Source: Syntrophomonas sp964422685
GTDB lineage: Bacteria; Bacillota; Syntrophomonadia; Syntrophomonadales; Syntrophomonadaceae
Reading direction: 5' to 3'
DNA: 27,258 nucleotides
Assembly (NCBI GenBank): GCA_964422685.1
Contig: CAYRCG010000009.1
Location: 1-27,258 of the forward strand
Shown here: in pieces, positions 8,169-15,950 of the stretch
Position numbering within the stretch: position 1 is the first letter of the stretch
How the letters are laid out: every line of letters starts with the position of its first letter
Notes under the pieces: model-generated
The model's input: the letters and a program-made list of their open reading frames with translations, nothing else
What the model was told of the DNA's origin: nothing
Databases searched by the model: none
Translations under genes and position numbers: made by a program

Positions 8169-8507
8169 TTTATACATCCTCCTGTATGACGATTTTTAGG
8201 GACTCCCTACCCCCTAATATGCGATCTTGTCGAATAAAGCTTCACATAAATTCTTCCATCCTTGGGGCAATATATATCGTTTTTTACCTTTGCTAGTGAA
8301 TCCTATTATGGGAAACAACGCCCCGGGTGTTTATTCGATACCCAAAGAAATAGTAACACAAGCCAGTCCCTGAAGAAAGTATTAGCCCGAAAAAGATAAA
8401 AAGGAGAACTTGGGGAGAATTGATTCCCTAGGGCAAAAGGCGGAGAGCGCAGAAGTGGTGTCCTATTTTCCTTTCGGATAGTGGTGAGATACACATACAT
8501 AAACAGC

Positions 8508-8534
8508 TAAAAGCCGGCATAGTGCCGGCTTTTA
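8508..8534. terminator. Strong bidirectional terminator hairpin
   Basis: TAAAAGCCGGCA, loop TAG, TGCCGGCTTTTA is a perfect 12-bp stem whose A/T end supplies TTTTA after either G/C arm. On the minus strand it would end spoIVA transcripts about 140 bases past the stop. On the plus strand it would end any RNA from the 8210-8507 region. Confidence 0.7.
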
Positions 8535-8588
8535 TACTATGCTATTAATCCTTAAAAAGAGTCAGGGTCAATCGTAAGGGTTCAGCCT

Positions 8589-8620
8589 GCTGTACAGCTA
8601 GTCTAATCTAGATTAGACTA
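8589..8620. repeat. Two abutting perfect palindromes
   Basis: A 10-bp perfect palindrome GCTGTACAGC (8589-8598) is immediately followed by a 22-bp perfect palindrome (8599-8620; half-site TAGTCTAATCT, centre TCTAGA). Neither has a T tract on the sense strand of spoIVA, so a simple terminator is not the best explanation. Confidence 0.75.
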
Positions 8621-8676
8621 AAACCTATAGCCTGTTTGAAAATGCTGTCCCGGTAGTATTTATTTTTCCAAACCCC

Positions 8677-10161
8677 CTATATTATGATGCAGATTAGGCC
8701 TCCGCTACCCTCATTGACAATCCTTTGCAGGGTATCCTGTAGTTTGTGCTGGGCGTTCTCGGGCATACGGTGCAATTTGTTCTGTATTCCTTCCCTTACT
8801 AAGTCATGCAAGGATTTGCCGAAGATATTGGACTCCCATATTTTCCCTGGGTCCTCTTCGAACTCGTCTAGCATATAGCGCACTAATTCCTCACACTGCT
8901 TTTCCGTGCCGATGATAGGAGTGATTTCGGTTGTTATATCAGCCCTTATTATGTGTAAAGAAGGTGCCTTGGCTTTTAATTTCACCCCGAAACGACTTCC
9001 CTGCCGGATTAGTTCCGGCTCTTCCAGTAACATCTCTTCCAAGCGCGGGGTTACTACCCCATAGCCTGATTCTTTTACTTCATCTAGAGCTGAAGCTATC
9101 TTGTCGAATTCCTTTTTAGCTACACTGAGATCTTTCATTATCCGCATAACATCATGGGTTCCCTCTACTTCAAAACCACTGACCTCACTCAGCGCCCGAT
9201 AGAAAAGCTCTTCGGGCACGTTTATCTCTATCCTAGCGGTACCTGTACCCAAATTCATCTCTTCGAGGCTAACATAGCTAACATGATCCATATCAGAAAG
9301 CTGCTCTACTGCTCGGTCGATATCACGGATTTTACGGATGGCCTTAAGTATTTCGCGAATAGATGTTTCCATATCTTGCCGCAACCAGAAATCTTCCTCT
9401 AACTCATCTACCCATTGCGGCAACTTGATGTTTACTTCTTGTACCGGGAATTCATACAAGGCCTCTTCTAAAACCCCATATATCTGCTCGGTAGTCATCT
9501 TAGCAGCATCGATGGGTATTATGCTAGCCTCATACTTTTCACTGATTTCCTCGACCAGGTTAAGGGTTTCTTTTTCATATGGACGGGTTGAGTTCAAAAG
9601 CACGATAAAGGGCTTGTTAAGCTCCTTAAGTTCATTAATAACTCTTTCTTCCGCGGAAACGTAATTGGCCCGAGGAATATCACTTATGCTTCCATCAGTA
9701 GTGATTACTAAACCTATAGTAGAATGATCAGTTATTACTTTCCTGGTCCCTATTTCGGCTGCCTCTTCGAAGGGAACCTCGTAGTCAAACCAGGGAGTTC
9801 TAACCATGCGGGGTTCTTCATTTTCTTCATAACCTAAAGCCCCATCAACAGAATATCCCACACAATCTATAAGCCTTACTTTCAGACTTATACCATTTTG
9901 CGTGGTTATCTCCACTGCTTCATTGGGAACGAATTTGGGCTCGGTGGTGGTAATGGTTTTGCCCGATCCGCTCTGGGGGAGCTCGTCATTAGCCCGATCG
10001 CGCTCAAAAACATCTTTTATGTTCGGAAGTATCATTAACTCCATAAAGCGTTTCACAAAGGTCGACTTGCCCGTTCTGACCGGACCCACCACACCCAGAT
10101 AGATATCACCTCCGGTCCTTTCGGCAATATCCTTTAAGATGCTGTTTCCTTCCACTTTCAT
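8677..10161 (-). CDS. spoIVA: Stage IV sporulation protein A (spore coat morphogenetic ATPase)
   Basis: SpoIVA polymerises with ATP hydrolysis into the basement layer of the spore coat on the forespore's outer surface. The 494-residue length matches Bacillus SpoIVA (492). The Walker A motif GPVRTGKST lies at residues 26-34, and a Walker B-like DCVGYSVDGALGY follows near 118-130. A middle dimerisation/coiled region is followed by a C-terminus ending GGLICIII, the hydrophobic tail typical of the family. ATG start with AGGGAGGG just upstream. It is monocistronic: its 5' side has a sigma-E-like promoter and its 3' side a hairpin terminator. Marks the organism as endospore-forming or descended from one. 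Confidence 0.97.
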   Translation of the reverse strand: MKVEGNSILKDIAERTGGDIYLGVVGPVRTGKSTFVKRFMELMILPNIKDVFERDRANDELPQSGSGKTITTTEPKFVPNEAVEITTQNGISLKVRLIDCVGYSVDGALGYEENEEPRMVRTPWFDYEVPFEEAAEIGTRKVITDHSTIGLVITTDGSISDIPRANYVSAEERVINELKELNKPFIVLLNSTRPYEKETLNLVEEISEKYEASIIPIDAAKMTTEQIYGVLEEALYEFPVQEVNIKLPQWVDELEEDFWLRQDMETSIREILKAIRKIRDIDRAVEQLSDMDHVSYVSLEEMNLGTGTARIEINVPEELFYRALSEVSGFEVEGTHDVMRIMKDLSVAKKEFDKIASALDEVKESGYGVVTPRLEEMLLEEPELIRQGSRFGVKLKAKAPSLHIIRADITTEITPIIGTEKQCEELVRYMLDEFEEDPGKIWESNIFGKSLHDLVREGIQNKLHRMPENAQHKLQDTLQRIVNEGSGGLICIII

Positions 10162-10186
10162 CTTCCCTCCCTTGATTTAGACTTTT

Positions 10187-10221
10187 AAAAAAGGCACCCT
10201 CCCTTCGATAATGAGCGCCTT
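10187..10221 (-). promoter_or_regulatory. Terminator-like hairpin in the spoIVA leader
   Basis: Minus strand: AAGGCGC, a 17-base loop, GTGCCTT then TTTT. The 7-bp stem (one G-U) and T run resemble a weak attenuator lying between the candidate promoter and the spoIVA start. Its loop contains GAAGGGAGGG, nearly identical to the real Shine-Dalgarno sequence further downstream. Confidence 0.4.
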
Positions 10222-10240
10222 AAACCATAGCTACGTTATA

Positions 10241-10267
10241 ACAGTATAAGTATATTTATCAATATTC
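10241..10267 (-). promoter_or_regulatory. Candidate sigma-E promoter of spoIVA
   Basis: Minus strand: GAATATT (10261-10267), 12 bases, TATACTGT (10241-10248). The -35 box matches the sigma-E consensus well and the -10 box partly (consensus CATACAAT). spoIVA is sigma-E dependent in Bacillus, which supports the call. The spacer is slightly short. Confidence 0.45.
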
Positions 10268-10280
10268 GGTAATATAACCA

Positions 10281-10315
10281 GAAAAGAAAAAAAGTGTGGT
10301 TTTCACCCCACTTTT
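10281..10315 (-). terminator. Rho-independent terminator of the DUF512-der-plsY-gpsA unit
   Basis: Minus strand: AAAAGTGGGGT, loop GAAA, ACCACACTTTT, with one G-A mismatch, then TTTCTTTTC. The stem begins at the last base of the gpsA stop codon. Confidence 0.85.
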
Positions 10316-11346
10316 CACCAGCCTTTTTTTCTTTTAACTATCTCCTCTATCTCGTGTTTCCTTTGTCGTCGCATTAGTCTATCGACTTCATCCCTTGGGT
10401 TCCTATTGGCATATAGAATATTATAACAAGCGGAGCAAATAGGCATGTCTATCTTCAATTGCCTAGCTAGGCGATAAACAATTTTAACACTATGGGTCCC
10501 CTCGACCACCATAGCAATTTGCCTGAGGGTATCCTCCAGGCTGTATCCCTGCCCGATCAATACTCCGGCTCGTCGATTACGTGAATGCCTGCTGCCGCAG
10601 GTTACTACTAAATCACCAATTCCACTTAGCCCGGCGAAAGTTCGGGCTTCGCCTCCCATCGCTTCGCCCATTCTTATTATTTCATGCAAGCCCCGGGTCA
10701 ATAAGGCCGCCTGGGCATTATCACCGTATCCCAGGCCGTAGGCAATCCCGGTGCCCAAAGCAATAATGTTTTTTAAGGCCCCGCCCAATTCGACCCCGGC
10801 TACATCGGGATTGGTATAAACCCGAAAAGAGGGAGTCATATATAGGTCTTGAACCGTGAATGCTATTTCTTTGCGATAGGATGCTACTGTAACGGCTGTA
10901 GGAATATTCCGGGCCACTTCCTCTGCATGGCTGGGGCCTGATAATACGGCAAACTGTTCCCGGCCCCGCCTGCCTAATATTTCCTCGGCTACCTGGCTCA
11001 TTCTTTTCCCGCTGTTAATCTCTAGACCTTTAGCGGTATTCACCAAGCAGCTACTTATCCCTAAATACGGCAGAGCTTTTTTTAGCACTTCCCGGAAAGA
11101 TTGCGAGGGAACAGCCATAACCACCATATCTGCACCCTCTAAAGCCAAGGCTATATCAGTGGTAGCTATTATATTATCAGGAAGTATAACCCCGGGTAAA
11201 AATCGTTTATTCTCCTTCTCCTCTTGCAGACTTTCTACCCCATCCTCAACCCGGCCCCAAAGGCGCACCTGAAATCCTTTACTGCCTAATAACAAGGCCT
11301 GGGCTGTCCCCCAACTACCTGCACCAAGAATACATATTTTAGACAT
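10315..11346 (-). CDS. gpsA: NAD(P)-dependent glycerol-3-phosphate dehydrogenase
   Basis: Reduces dihydroxyacetone phosphate to sn-glycerol-3-phosphate for phospholipid synthesis. The 343-residue cytosolic enzyme has the Rossmann motif LGAGSWGTA near 7-15, VNTAKGLE (family signature) and GGALKNIIALGTGIAYG with the catalytic lysine. A positively charged C-terminal tail (RRQRKHEIEEIVKRKKG) extends beyond the usual end. The frame opens 11 codons upstream (11379), but GGAGGGGG lies inside that extension and precedes ATG 11346, giving MSKICILGAG. It follows plsY by 62 bases, and gpsA and plsY act consecutively, since PlsY acylates the GpsA product. Confidence 0.96.
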   Translation of the reverse strand: MSKICILGAGSWGTAQALLLGSKGFQVRLWGRVEDGVESLQEEKENKRFLPGVILPDNIIATTDIALALEGADMVVMAVPSQSFREVLKKALPYLGISSCLVNTAKGLEINSGKRMSQVAEEILGRRGREQFAVLSGPSHAEEVARNIPTAVTVASYRKEIAFTVQDLYMTPSFRVYTNPDVAGVELGGALKNIIALGTGIAYGLGYGDNAQAALLTRGLHEIIRMGEAMGGEARTFAGLSGIGDLVVTCGSRHSRNRRAGVLIGQGYSLEDTLRQIAMVVEGTHSVKIVYRLARQLKIDMPICSACYNILYANRNPRDEVDRLMRRQRKHEIEEIVKRKKGW

Positions 11347-11408
11347 TTCTCCCCCTCCGTGCCCTAACCTACCATCCATCTTTTCCGATGTCCGTCCTCC
11401 GTCCTCTG

Positions 11409-11996
11409 CTATGCTTTGTCGGTAATTTTAGCTTCACTACCGTTTCTAAGTCTCTCGATATTCTCCCGGTGATGATAGATTACCAGGGCAGATATTAGTA
11501 CAGCTACTGCTATATAAGACCAGGGCTTACCCATAGCCAAGCTGAGTAAAGGTAGCAGGCAAGCAACCGAAATAGAACCCAGGGAAACATAACGGGTAAA
11601 ATATACTATAGCTAAGAAAATCAGCAATAATATGCCGGTCACATCAGGCATCAGAAAAAGGACAATTCCGGCTGATGTGGTAACTCCCTTCCCCCCCTTA
11701 AAGTTAAGGAATACGGGATATATATGCCCTACTACCGCCAAAACTACACAGATTACCAGCATAAGCTGACTACCGGTAGACTGGCCAATTAGAGCCGCCA
11801 AGAATCCCTTGAGTAAATCCCCGGAAAAGGCTAACAATCCCACTCCGGGTCCAGAAGTGCGCAGAACATTGGTTGCGCCGACGTTACCACTACCTCTTTG
11901 GCGGATGTCCTGCCGGGTAATAACGCGGGTAATTATGTAAGAAAACGGTATGGACCCCAACAAGTAACAGGCAATAAGTAGTATTAAACCCTGCAC
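11409..11996 (-). CDS. plsY: Acyl-phosphate:glycerol-3-phosphate acyltransferase PlsY
   Basis: Integral membrane enzyme transferring an acyl group from acyl-phosphate to glycerol-3-phosphate, the first acylation of phospholipid synthesis. The 195 residues hold about five to six hydrophobic segments. Conserved motifs are GSIPFSYII near the N-terminus, GSGNVGATNVLR near 35-46 (phosphate and glycerol binding), and FKGGKGVTT near 98-106. Start is GTG with GGAGGGG about ten bases upstream. It lies between der (31 bases upstream) and gpsA, in one transcription unit. Confidence 0.96.
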   Translation of the reverse strand: MQGLILLIACYLLGSIPFSYIITRVITRQDIRQRGSGNVGATNVLRTSGPGVGLLAFSGDLLKGFLAALIGQSTGSQLMLVICVVLAVVGHIYPVFLNFKGGKGVTTSAGIVLFLMPDVTGILLLIFLAIVYFTRYVSLGSISVACLLPLLSLAMGKPWSYIAVAVLISALVIYHHRENIERLRNGSEAKITDKA

Positions 11997-12027
11997 AATA
12001 TCTTCCCCTCCAACTCACGGTAAATTG

Positions 12028-13344
12028 CTATTTTTCCGTGTTCTGCCTTAATAACAGGCGGATGGGAGTACCTTCAAAGCCAAAGTTTTTACGTAAGGCA
12101 TTCTCCAAATAGCGCAAATAAGTGAAATGAACCATTTCCGGTCTATTACTAAAGAACACGAAAGTAGGGGGGGCAACCCGAACCTGGGTGCCATAAAGTA
12201 TCTTTATCTTTTTCCCCCCTCCTCCGGGCAAAGGATTAAGCATCATGGCCTCATTTAATACCTGATTAAGCTCTGCGGTATCCACCCGGCGGTGGTGTTG
12301 TTCCGCGACAAAGTTAACTATATCCAGTAGTTGGAATATCCTTTTTTTGGTTAAAGCAGAAACATACATTATGGGGGAATATGACAGGAACTTGAGTTCA
12401 TCGCGGATATCCTTATCGAAACGATTCATGGTTTGTCCGTCTTTCTCCACTAGATCCCATTTGTTTACTACTATTATGTTAGCTCGGGATTGCTCATGCA
12501 CGTAACCGGCAATTTTTTTATCCTGTTCTATTACACCTTCAGTAGCATCGAGCATAATCAGCACAACATCAGCCCGCTCTACTGCTTTTAAAGCCCGGAT
12601 GACGCTATATCTTTCCGTTGTTTCTTTAATGCGCGATTTTCTTCTCATGCCGGCGGTATCTATCAACAGATAATCTTGTCCCTTATAGTGGAAGGGCGTA
12701 TCGATGGCATCCCTGGTAGTCCCCGGGATATCACTGACTATAACCCGTTCCTCCCCTAATAAAGAATTCACCAACGATGATTTTCCCACATTAGGGCGGC
12801 CCACTATAGCGATTTTTATAGCATCCCCTTCTTCCTCATATTCCCCGGCAGGTTGGAAGTGGGAAACTACTTCATCCAACAGTTCATTTGTATTGTAACC
12901 ATGCATAGCTGAAACAGGTATGGGATCACCTAGTCCTAATTTATAGAACTCATAGTAATCTAATTGTTTTTTAAACTCCTCAACCTTGTTAGCGGCTAAT
13001 ACTATCGGTTTGTTAGACTTTCTTAAAAGTTTAGCCAATTGCTCATCCTCAGCAGTTATTCCCTCTCGGCTATCTAACACCAGTATTATCACATCAGCTT
13101 CCTCGATAGCCAATTCGGCTTGCAGCTTTATTTCATGAGAGAAAACATCCCCCTTAGTAAAACGCACGCCCCCAGTATCAATTATGATAAATTCTTGTCC
13201 GTTCCAATCCGTTGCATCATAGAGTCTATCCCTGGTCACCCCGGGTATATCCTCTACAATAGCCTTCCTTTTCCCGGCTAGGCGATTAAACAAGGTGGAT
13301 TTTCCTACATTCGGACGTCCGACTATAGCAACTACGGGTTTCAT
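12028..13344 (-). CDS. der: Ribosome-assembly GTPase Der (EngA)
   Basis: Double GTPase needed for 50S subunit maturation. The 438 residues have two G domains, with P-loops GRPNVGKST (9-17) and GRPNVGKSS (182-190), two DTxG switch motifs (DTGG, DTAG) and a C-terminal KH-like domain (KIKILYGTQVRVAPPTFVFF). The G4 motif of domain 2 is canonical NKWD. In domain 1 it reads NKVE (119-122), with Glu in place of Asp. ATG start with CGGAGG. Its start codon overlaps the stop of the DUF512 gene by four bases (ATGA), so translation is likely coupled. Confidence 0.97.
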   Translation of the reverse strand: MKPVVAIVGRPNVGKSTLFNRLAGKRKAIVEDIPGVTRDRLYDATDWNGQEFIIIDTGGVRFTKGDVFSHEIKLQAELAIEEADVIILVLDSREGITAEDEQLAKLLRKSNKPIVLAANKVEEFKKQLDYYEFYKLGLGDPIPVSAMHGYNTNELLDEVVSHFQPAGEYEEEGDAIKIAIVGRPNVGKSSLVNSLLGEERVIVSDIPGTTRDAIDTPFHYKGQDYLLIDTAGMRRKSRIKETTERYSVIRALKAVERADVVLIMLDATEGVIEQDKKIAGYVHEQSRANIIVVNKWDLVEKDGQTMNRFDKDIRDELKFLSYSPIMYVSALTKKRIFQLLDIVNFVAEQHHRRVDTAELNQVLNEAMMLNPLPGGGGKKIKILYGTQVRVAPPTFVFFSNRPEMVHFTYLRYLENALRKNFGFEGTPIRLLLRQNTEK

Positions 13345-14702
13345 CCTTGTACCTCCGTTAGCGATAGCAATGTATTTATCAATGAGCGGGCACTGCCATC
13401 AGTCGTAAATATTTCTGCCCCAGTTTTTTCTTGTAAGTCCTTCAAACTGCAATTGTCCAACATGATGTGCTGTCCTTCTTTAAATACTATTTCGGGTATT
13501 ATTATCTTTTTCCCTGCAAATTTGCTACCGAGTGTGGCGATAATATCAGCACCGGTCAAAAGACCAGTTACCGTGACTCCTCCGCCGAAAAAATTATTAG
13601 CTACAGGAATTAGCTTCAGCTCGAGCCCCTTTATCTTCTTTAAGCTACCGAGCGCCTTTTCTAGCAATGGTTCCGCTAAAACGCCGGTTATCAGATAAAC
13701 CTCCTGTCTACTTACCTCCGTCGGCAAAAATGCTTCGTTATCCGCCAAATCATCCATAAACATCCGGGCTAGCCCTATGCCATTTTCCAACTGGCAATAA
13801 TCATCATAGTATTCAGCTTCCGGGATATCCAACCCGGCTTTTAGGTAGAATTCGTCTGCCGCATAAACAAACCCCCGACCAAACAGGGCTCTAAATCTAT
13901 CCTGGAAGTTGTTTAATAATGCAATAGTATTTATGGCCATCTCCGCGGTAACTGCCCGGAGGGTAGGAAGACCTTGGCGGTGACCGCTTAAACCCACCGG
14001 AACCACCCCAACCGAAATCACCGAAGGATAAAACTGAGCTAATTCATTTATACTCTGTTGCAGTACTTCAGCATCATTAATGCCGGGGCAAAGCACTATT
14101 TGTGTATGTATTTCTATGCCAGCTTCCCATAGTCTTTGCAAATCACTTTTAATACCAGCCGCTCGGGGGTTATTGAAAAGACGGGCTCTCAGTTCCGGTT
14201 GCATACAATGTATGGATACATAGAGGGGGCTTAACCGCATAGAAAGGATTTTGCGCCAATCTTCTTCATCCAGGTTAGTTAGGCTAATAAAGTTTCCTAG
14301 TAGAAATGAATAGCGGTAATCATCATCTTTCACATAAAGTGTTTTCCGCATTTTGCGCGGAAGCTGATCAACGAAACAAAAAAGACAACGATTTCGGCAT
14401 AGCTTCATTTTATCAAAAATAAGGCCATCGAAAAGCAAGCCCAGTTTCTCATCATAGTCCTTCTCTATCTCTAAAATCCATAATTCTCCGCTATTTCCTT
14501 TTTTGATTTCTACCTGCAAAACAGCTTCTGAGGAATAGAATTCATAATCGATTATATCATTTATTTTATGGCCATTTATGTTGCAAAGAATATCACCAGG
14601 CTCTATGTTCATCTCCTGGGCGATACTGTTTTCTACAATCCCTATAATAGGTGCAGCCAAAAGCCTATCCTCCACGGTAAAATACTGCAGATAATTATCC
14701 AC
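13341..14702 (-). CDS. DUF512 protein (PDZ plus radical-SAM-like iron-sulfur domain)
   Basis: A 453-residue protein of unknown function, common in Clostridia beside der. A PDZ-like domain spans residues 20-85 (IVENSIAQEMNIEPGDILCNI). A cluster motif CRNRCLFCF follows, with Cys102, Cys106 and Cys109 spaced CX3CX2C as in radical SAM enzymes, then a TIM-barrel-like region (YVSIHCM, HTQIVLCPGIND). The C-terminal DUF512 part includes ITGVLAEPLLEKAL and NNFFGGGVTVTGLLTGAD. Start is GTG without a visible Shine-Dalgarno sequence, but the PDZ domain begins just after it. It heads a der-plsY-gpsA unit and overlaps der by four bases, which hints at a link to ribosome assembly or the membrane. Its reaction is unknown. 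Confidence 0.9.
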   Translation of the reverse strand: MDNYLQYFTVEDRLLAAPIIGIVENSIAQEMNIEPGDILCNINGHKINDIIDYEFYSSEAVLQVEIKKGNSGELWILEIEKDYDEKLGLLFDGLIFDKMKLCRNRCLFCFVDQLPRKMRKTLYVKDDDYRYSFLLGNFISLTNLDEEDWRKILSMRLSPLYVSIHCMQPELRARLFNNPRAAGIKSDLQRLWEAGIEIHTQIVLCPGINDAEVLQQSINELAQFYPSVISVGVVPVGLSGHRQGLPTLRAVTAEMAINTIALLNNFQDRFRALFGRGFVYAADEFYLKAGLDIPEAEYYDDYCQLENGIGLARMFMDDLADNEAFLPTEVSRQEVYLITGVLAEPLLEKALGSLKKIKGLELKLIPVANNFFGGGVTVTGLLTGADIIATLGSKFAGKKIIIPEIVFKEGQHIMLDNCSLKDLQEKTGAEIFTTDGSARSLINTLLSLTEVQG

Positions 14703-14763
14703 TAAAAAGACTGACTTCGCAAGTATTTGGCTTTTAATCTGTGTTTTGCATTTAATTGTTTTC

Positions 14764-14849
14764 TATAATCGATTATATTCCGGGTATGAACTAGGTGAAA
14801 TTCGGGGCACAGGCGGGAGTCGACGCAGTAGCTCTCGAAACATACCGGG
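14764..14849. promoter_or_regulatory. Inverted-repeat element and candidate promoter upstream of the DUF512 gene
   Basis: GGTATG (14783-14788) pairs with CATACC (14841-14846), with further pairing outside one mismatch, closing a domain of about 70 bases. Inside it CGGGAG (14814-14819) pairs with CTCTCG (14832-14837). Beside it is a 14-bp perfect palindrome, TATAATCGATTATA (14764-14777). On the minus strand this gives a perfect -10 box TATAAT, 17 bases from TTTCAC (14795-14800), a fair promoter for the DUF512-der unit. The element could be a structured RNA on the plus strand or an operator. Confidence 0.35.
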
Positions 14850-14899
14850 TAAAGAAGGGCAGTCCTGATATCTATCTGATTAAACCCATTTTTCCTTGT

Positions 14900-15331
14900 T
14901 CAATTATAGGTAAACTGTTCTACATTTTCTTTTATATTTTTATATTCATGATGCAAAATAATATTTGAAAGAAAGCGATTAATTCGTAATCCCCCCAAGT
15001 AAGGGGGTATTTTCCTCGAATATGCAAAAAGTTTGTCCGCCTTTATTTCCACCGGTCTTATAATAATGTCCTGCGAAGAAAAACCGAGGATACCCACAAG
15101 GTTTTCAACAGTCTTTTGCCCCATCGCTAAATCTTTTCCCACCCCCAATGTATAAACCTGATTCCCCAAGGCGTCATCCCCTATATAAATAGGAAATCCG
15201 GTGGCATCCTTGTTTGAATCACAATAATATTCTAGGGCAGCAAAATCTATGTCCTCATTTTGCCGTAAATAAATATTAGCTGCGAGCAAGGAATGTTGTA
15301 CCCCGGTGGTTCCTAAAAAAACTATCTTCAT
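14900..15331 (-). CDS. DUF3189 family protein, diverged paralogue
   Basis: A 143-residue protein, function unknown. The N-terminus MKIVFLGTTGVQHSLLAANIYL aligns with the DUF3189 start of its upstream neighbour but lacks the Cys and Gly-Gly of YHCFGG, keeping only the His-Ser pair. The middle LGNQVYTLGVGKDL matches the neighbour's FNNEVYVLGKKNL. It begins immediately after the neighbour's stop (TGA then ATG), with AGGGGTG as Shine-Dalgarno, so the two are translationally coupled. No signal peptide or membrane segment is present. It is probably the degenerate or regulatory partner of a tandem duplication. Confidence 0.75.
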   Translation of the reverse strand: MKIVFLGTTGVQHSLLAANIYLRQNEDIDFAALEYYCDSNKDATGFPIYIGDDALGNQVYTLGVGKDLAMGQKTVENLVGILGFSSQDIIIRPVEIKADKLFAYSRKIPPYLGGLRINRFLSNIILHHEYKNIKENVEQFTYN

Positions 15332-15805
15332 TCAGATCACCCCTAGCGGTCTTTTCATCGACTTCATCCGGGCTATTTCCACTAAATTAACCAAATCGGA
15401 AAAAGCTGCTTCGCTGCCAATACCTAACACAGGGCGCCCGAGCCTTACCCATCCCATTCTCCTAGAGGTGAATCCTCCGATTTTCATACCCCAATTCACC
15501 CTACTCATACAGTCAATAGTCAACAACTCTTCTCGGGCTCCCAAAATATCAGCAATACCTATCAAGATATTCGCATACCTTTTGCCTAAGTTTTTTTTCC
15601 CCAATACATATACTTCGTTATTAAATTCATCAACGCCCATCAATCTTATAGAACCGAAATCTTCATCAGTTGTTTTGTCAAAGTAAGGTATTTTCAACAT
15701 TTCAGACATACCAGGGATTTTGTTTTTATCAATTATGCCTAAATGGAGTGCCGCCGCCAACACTGACGAATGGGAACCTCCAAAGCAATGATAAATTATC
15801 TTCAT
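15332..15805 (-). CDS. DUF3189 family protein
   Basis: A 157-residue protein typical of DUF3189, a family seen in spore-forming Clostridia with unknown role. The signature MKIIYHCFGGSHSSVLAAALHLG opens the protein, followed by FDKTTDEDFGSIRLMGVDEFNNEVYVLG. The frame begins 18 codons earlier (15859), but GGGAGG sits inside that stretch, eight bases before ATG 15805, and the family starts there. It is directly coupled to a diverged paralogue downstream. Upstream lie spoIIP and a DUF1614 gene, which hints at sporulation-related expression, but a repeat element and about 145 bases intervene. Confidence 0.85.
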   Translation of the reverse strand: MKIIYHCFGGSHSSVLAAALHLGIIDKNKIPGMSEMLKIPYFDKTTDEDFGSIRLMGVDEFNNEVYVLGKKNLGKRYANILIGIADILGAREELLTIDCMSRVNWGMKIGGFTSRRMGWVRLGRPVLGIGSEAAFSDLVNLVEIARMKSMKRPLGVI

Positions 15806-15950
15806 TATTTCCTCCCGTATTAGACAATTATCAGACTCGGCTATTCTTATTTGCCCCATATAGCGAGTTTAGCGCTAGCGCAAATAATGATGAAAACAGC
15901 GATTGAGATTCTTCGCTATTATGTCATGGAGAGGAGCGCTTCATATAACC

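Larger units (their letters stand above)
8169..8676. other. Long non-coding gap between hom and spoIVA
   Basis: About 508 bases with no convincing gene. A 64-codon minus-strand frame at 8306-8500 lacks a ribosome binding site and family resemblance. The gap holds a small palindrome (TAGGGACTCCCTA, 8197-8209) just upstream of the hom ribosome binding site, a 12-bp-stem terminator (8508-8534), and two abutting perfect palindromes (8589-8620). A small RNA ending at 8534 on the plus strand is possible, but I could not match it to a known family. Confidence 0.4.

Noticed and set aside
8330..8380. SAM-I riboswitch upstream of hom (minus strand GGGACTGGC)
   Set aside because: Only this short piece matches; the AAACCCGGCAACC core and the correct stems are missing.
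8306..8500. 64-codon minus-strand open frame in the hom-spoIVA gap
   Set aside because: No Shine-Dalgarno sequence, no recognisable domain, and an irregular composition unlike its neighbours.
8340..8534. Known ncRNA (6S, SRP RNA, glycine or lysine riboswitch) ending at the terminator
   Set aside because: Purine-rich stretches are suggestive, but the diagnostic conserved cores of these RNAs are not present.
14780..14849. Functional FMN or cobalamin riboswitch
   Set aside because: Only the GGTGAAATTC and GGCGG pieces resemble these. The second half of either fold is missing, and no plus-strand gene follows.
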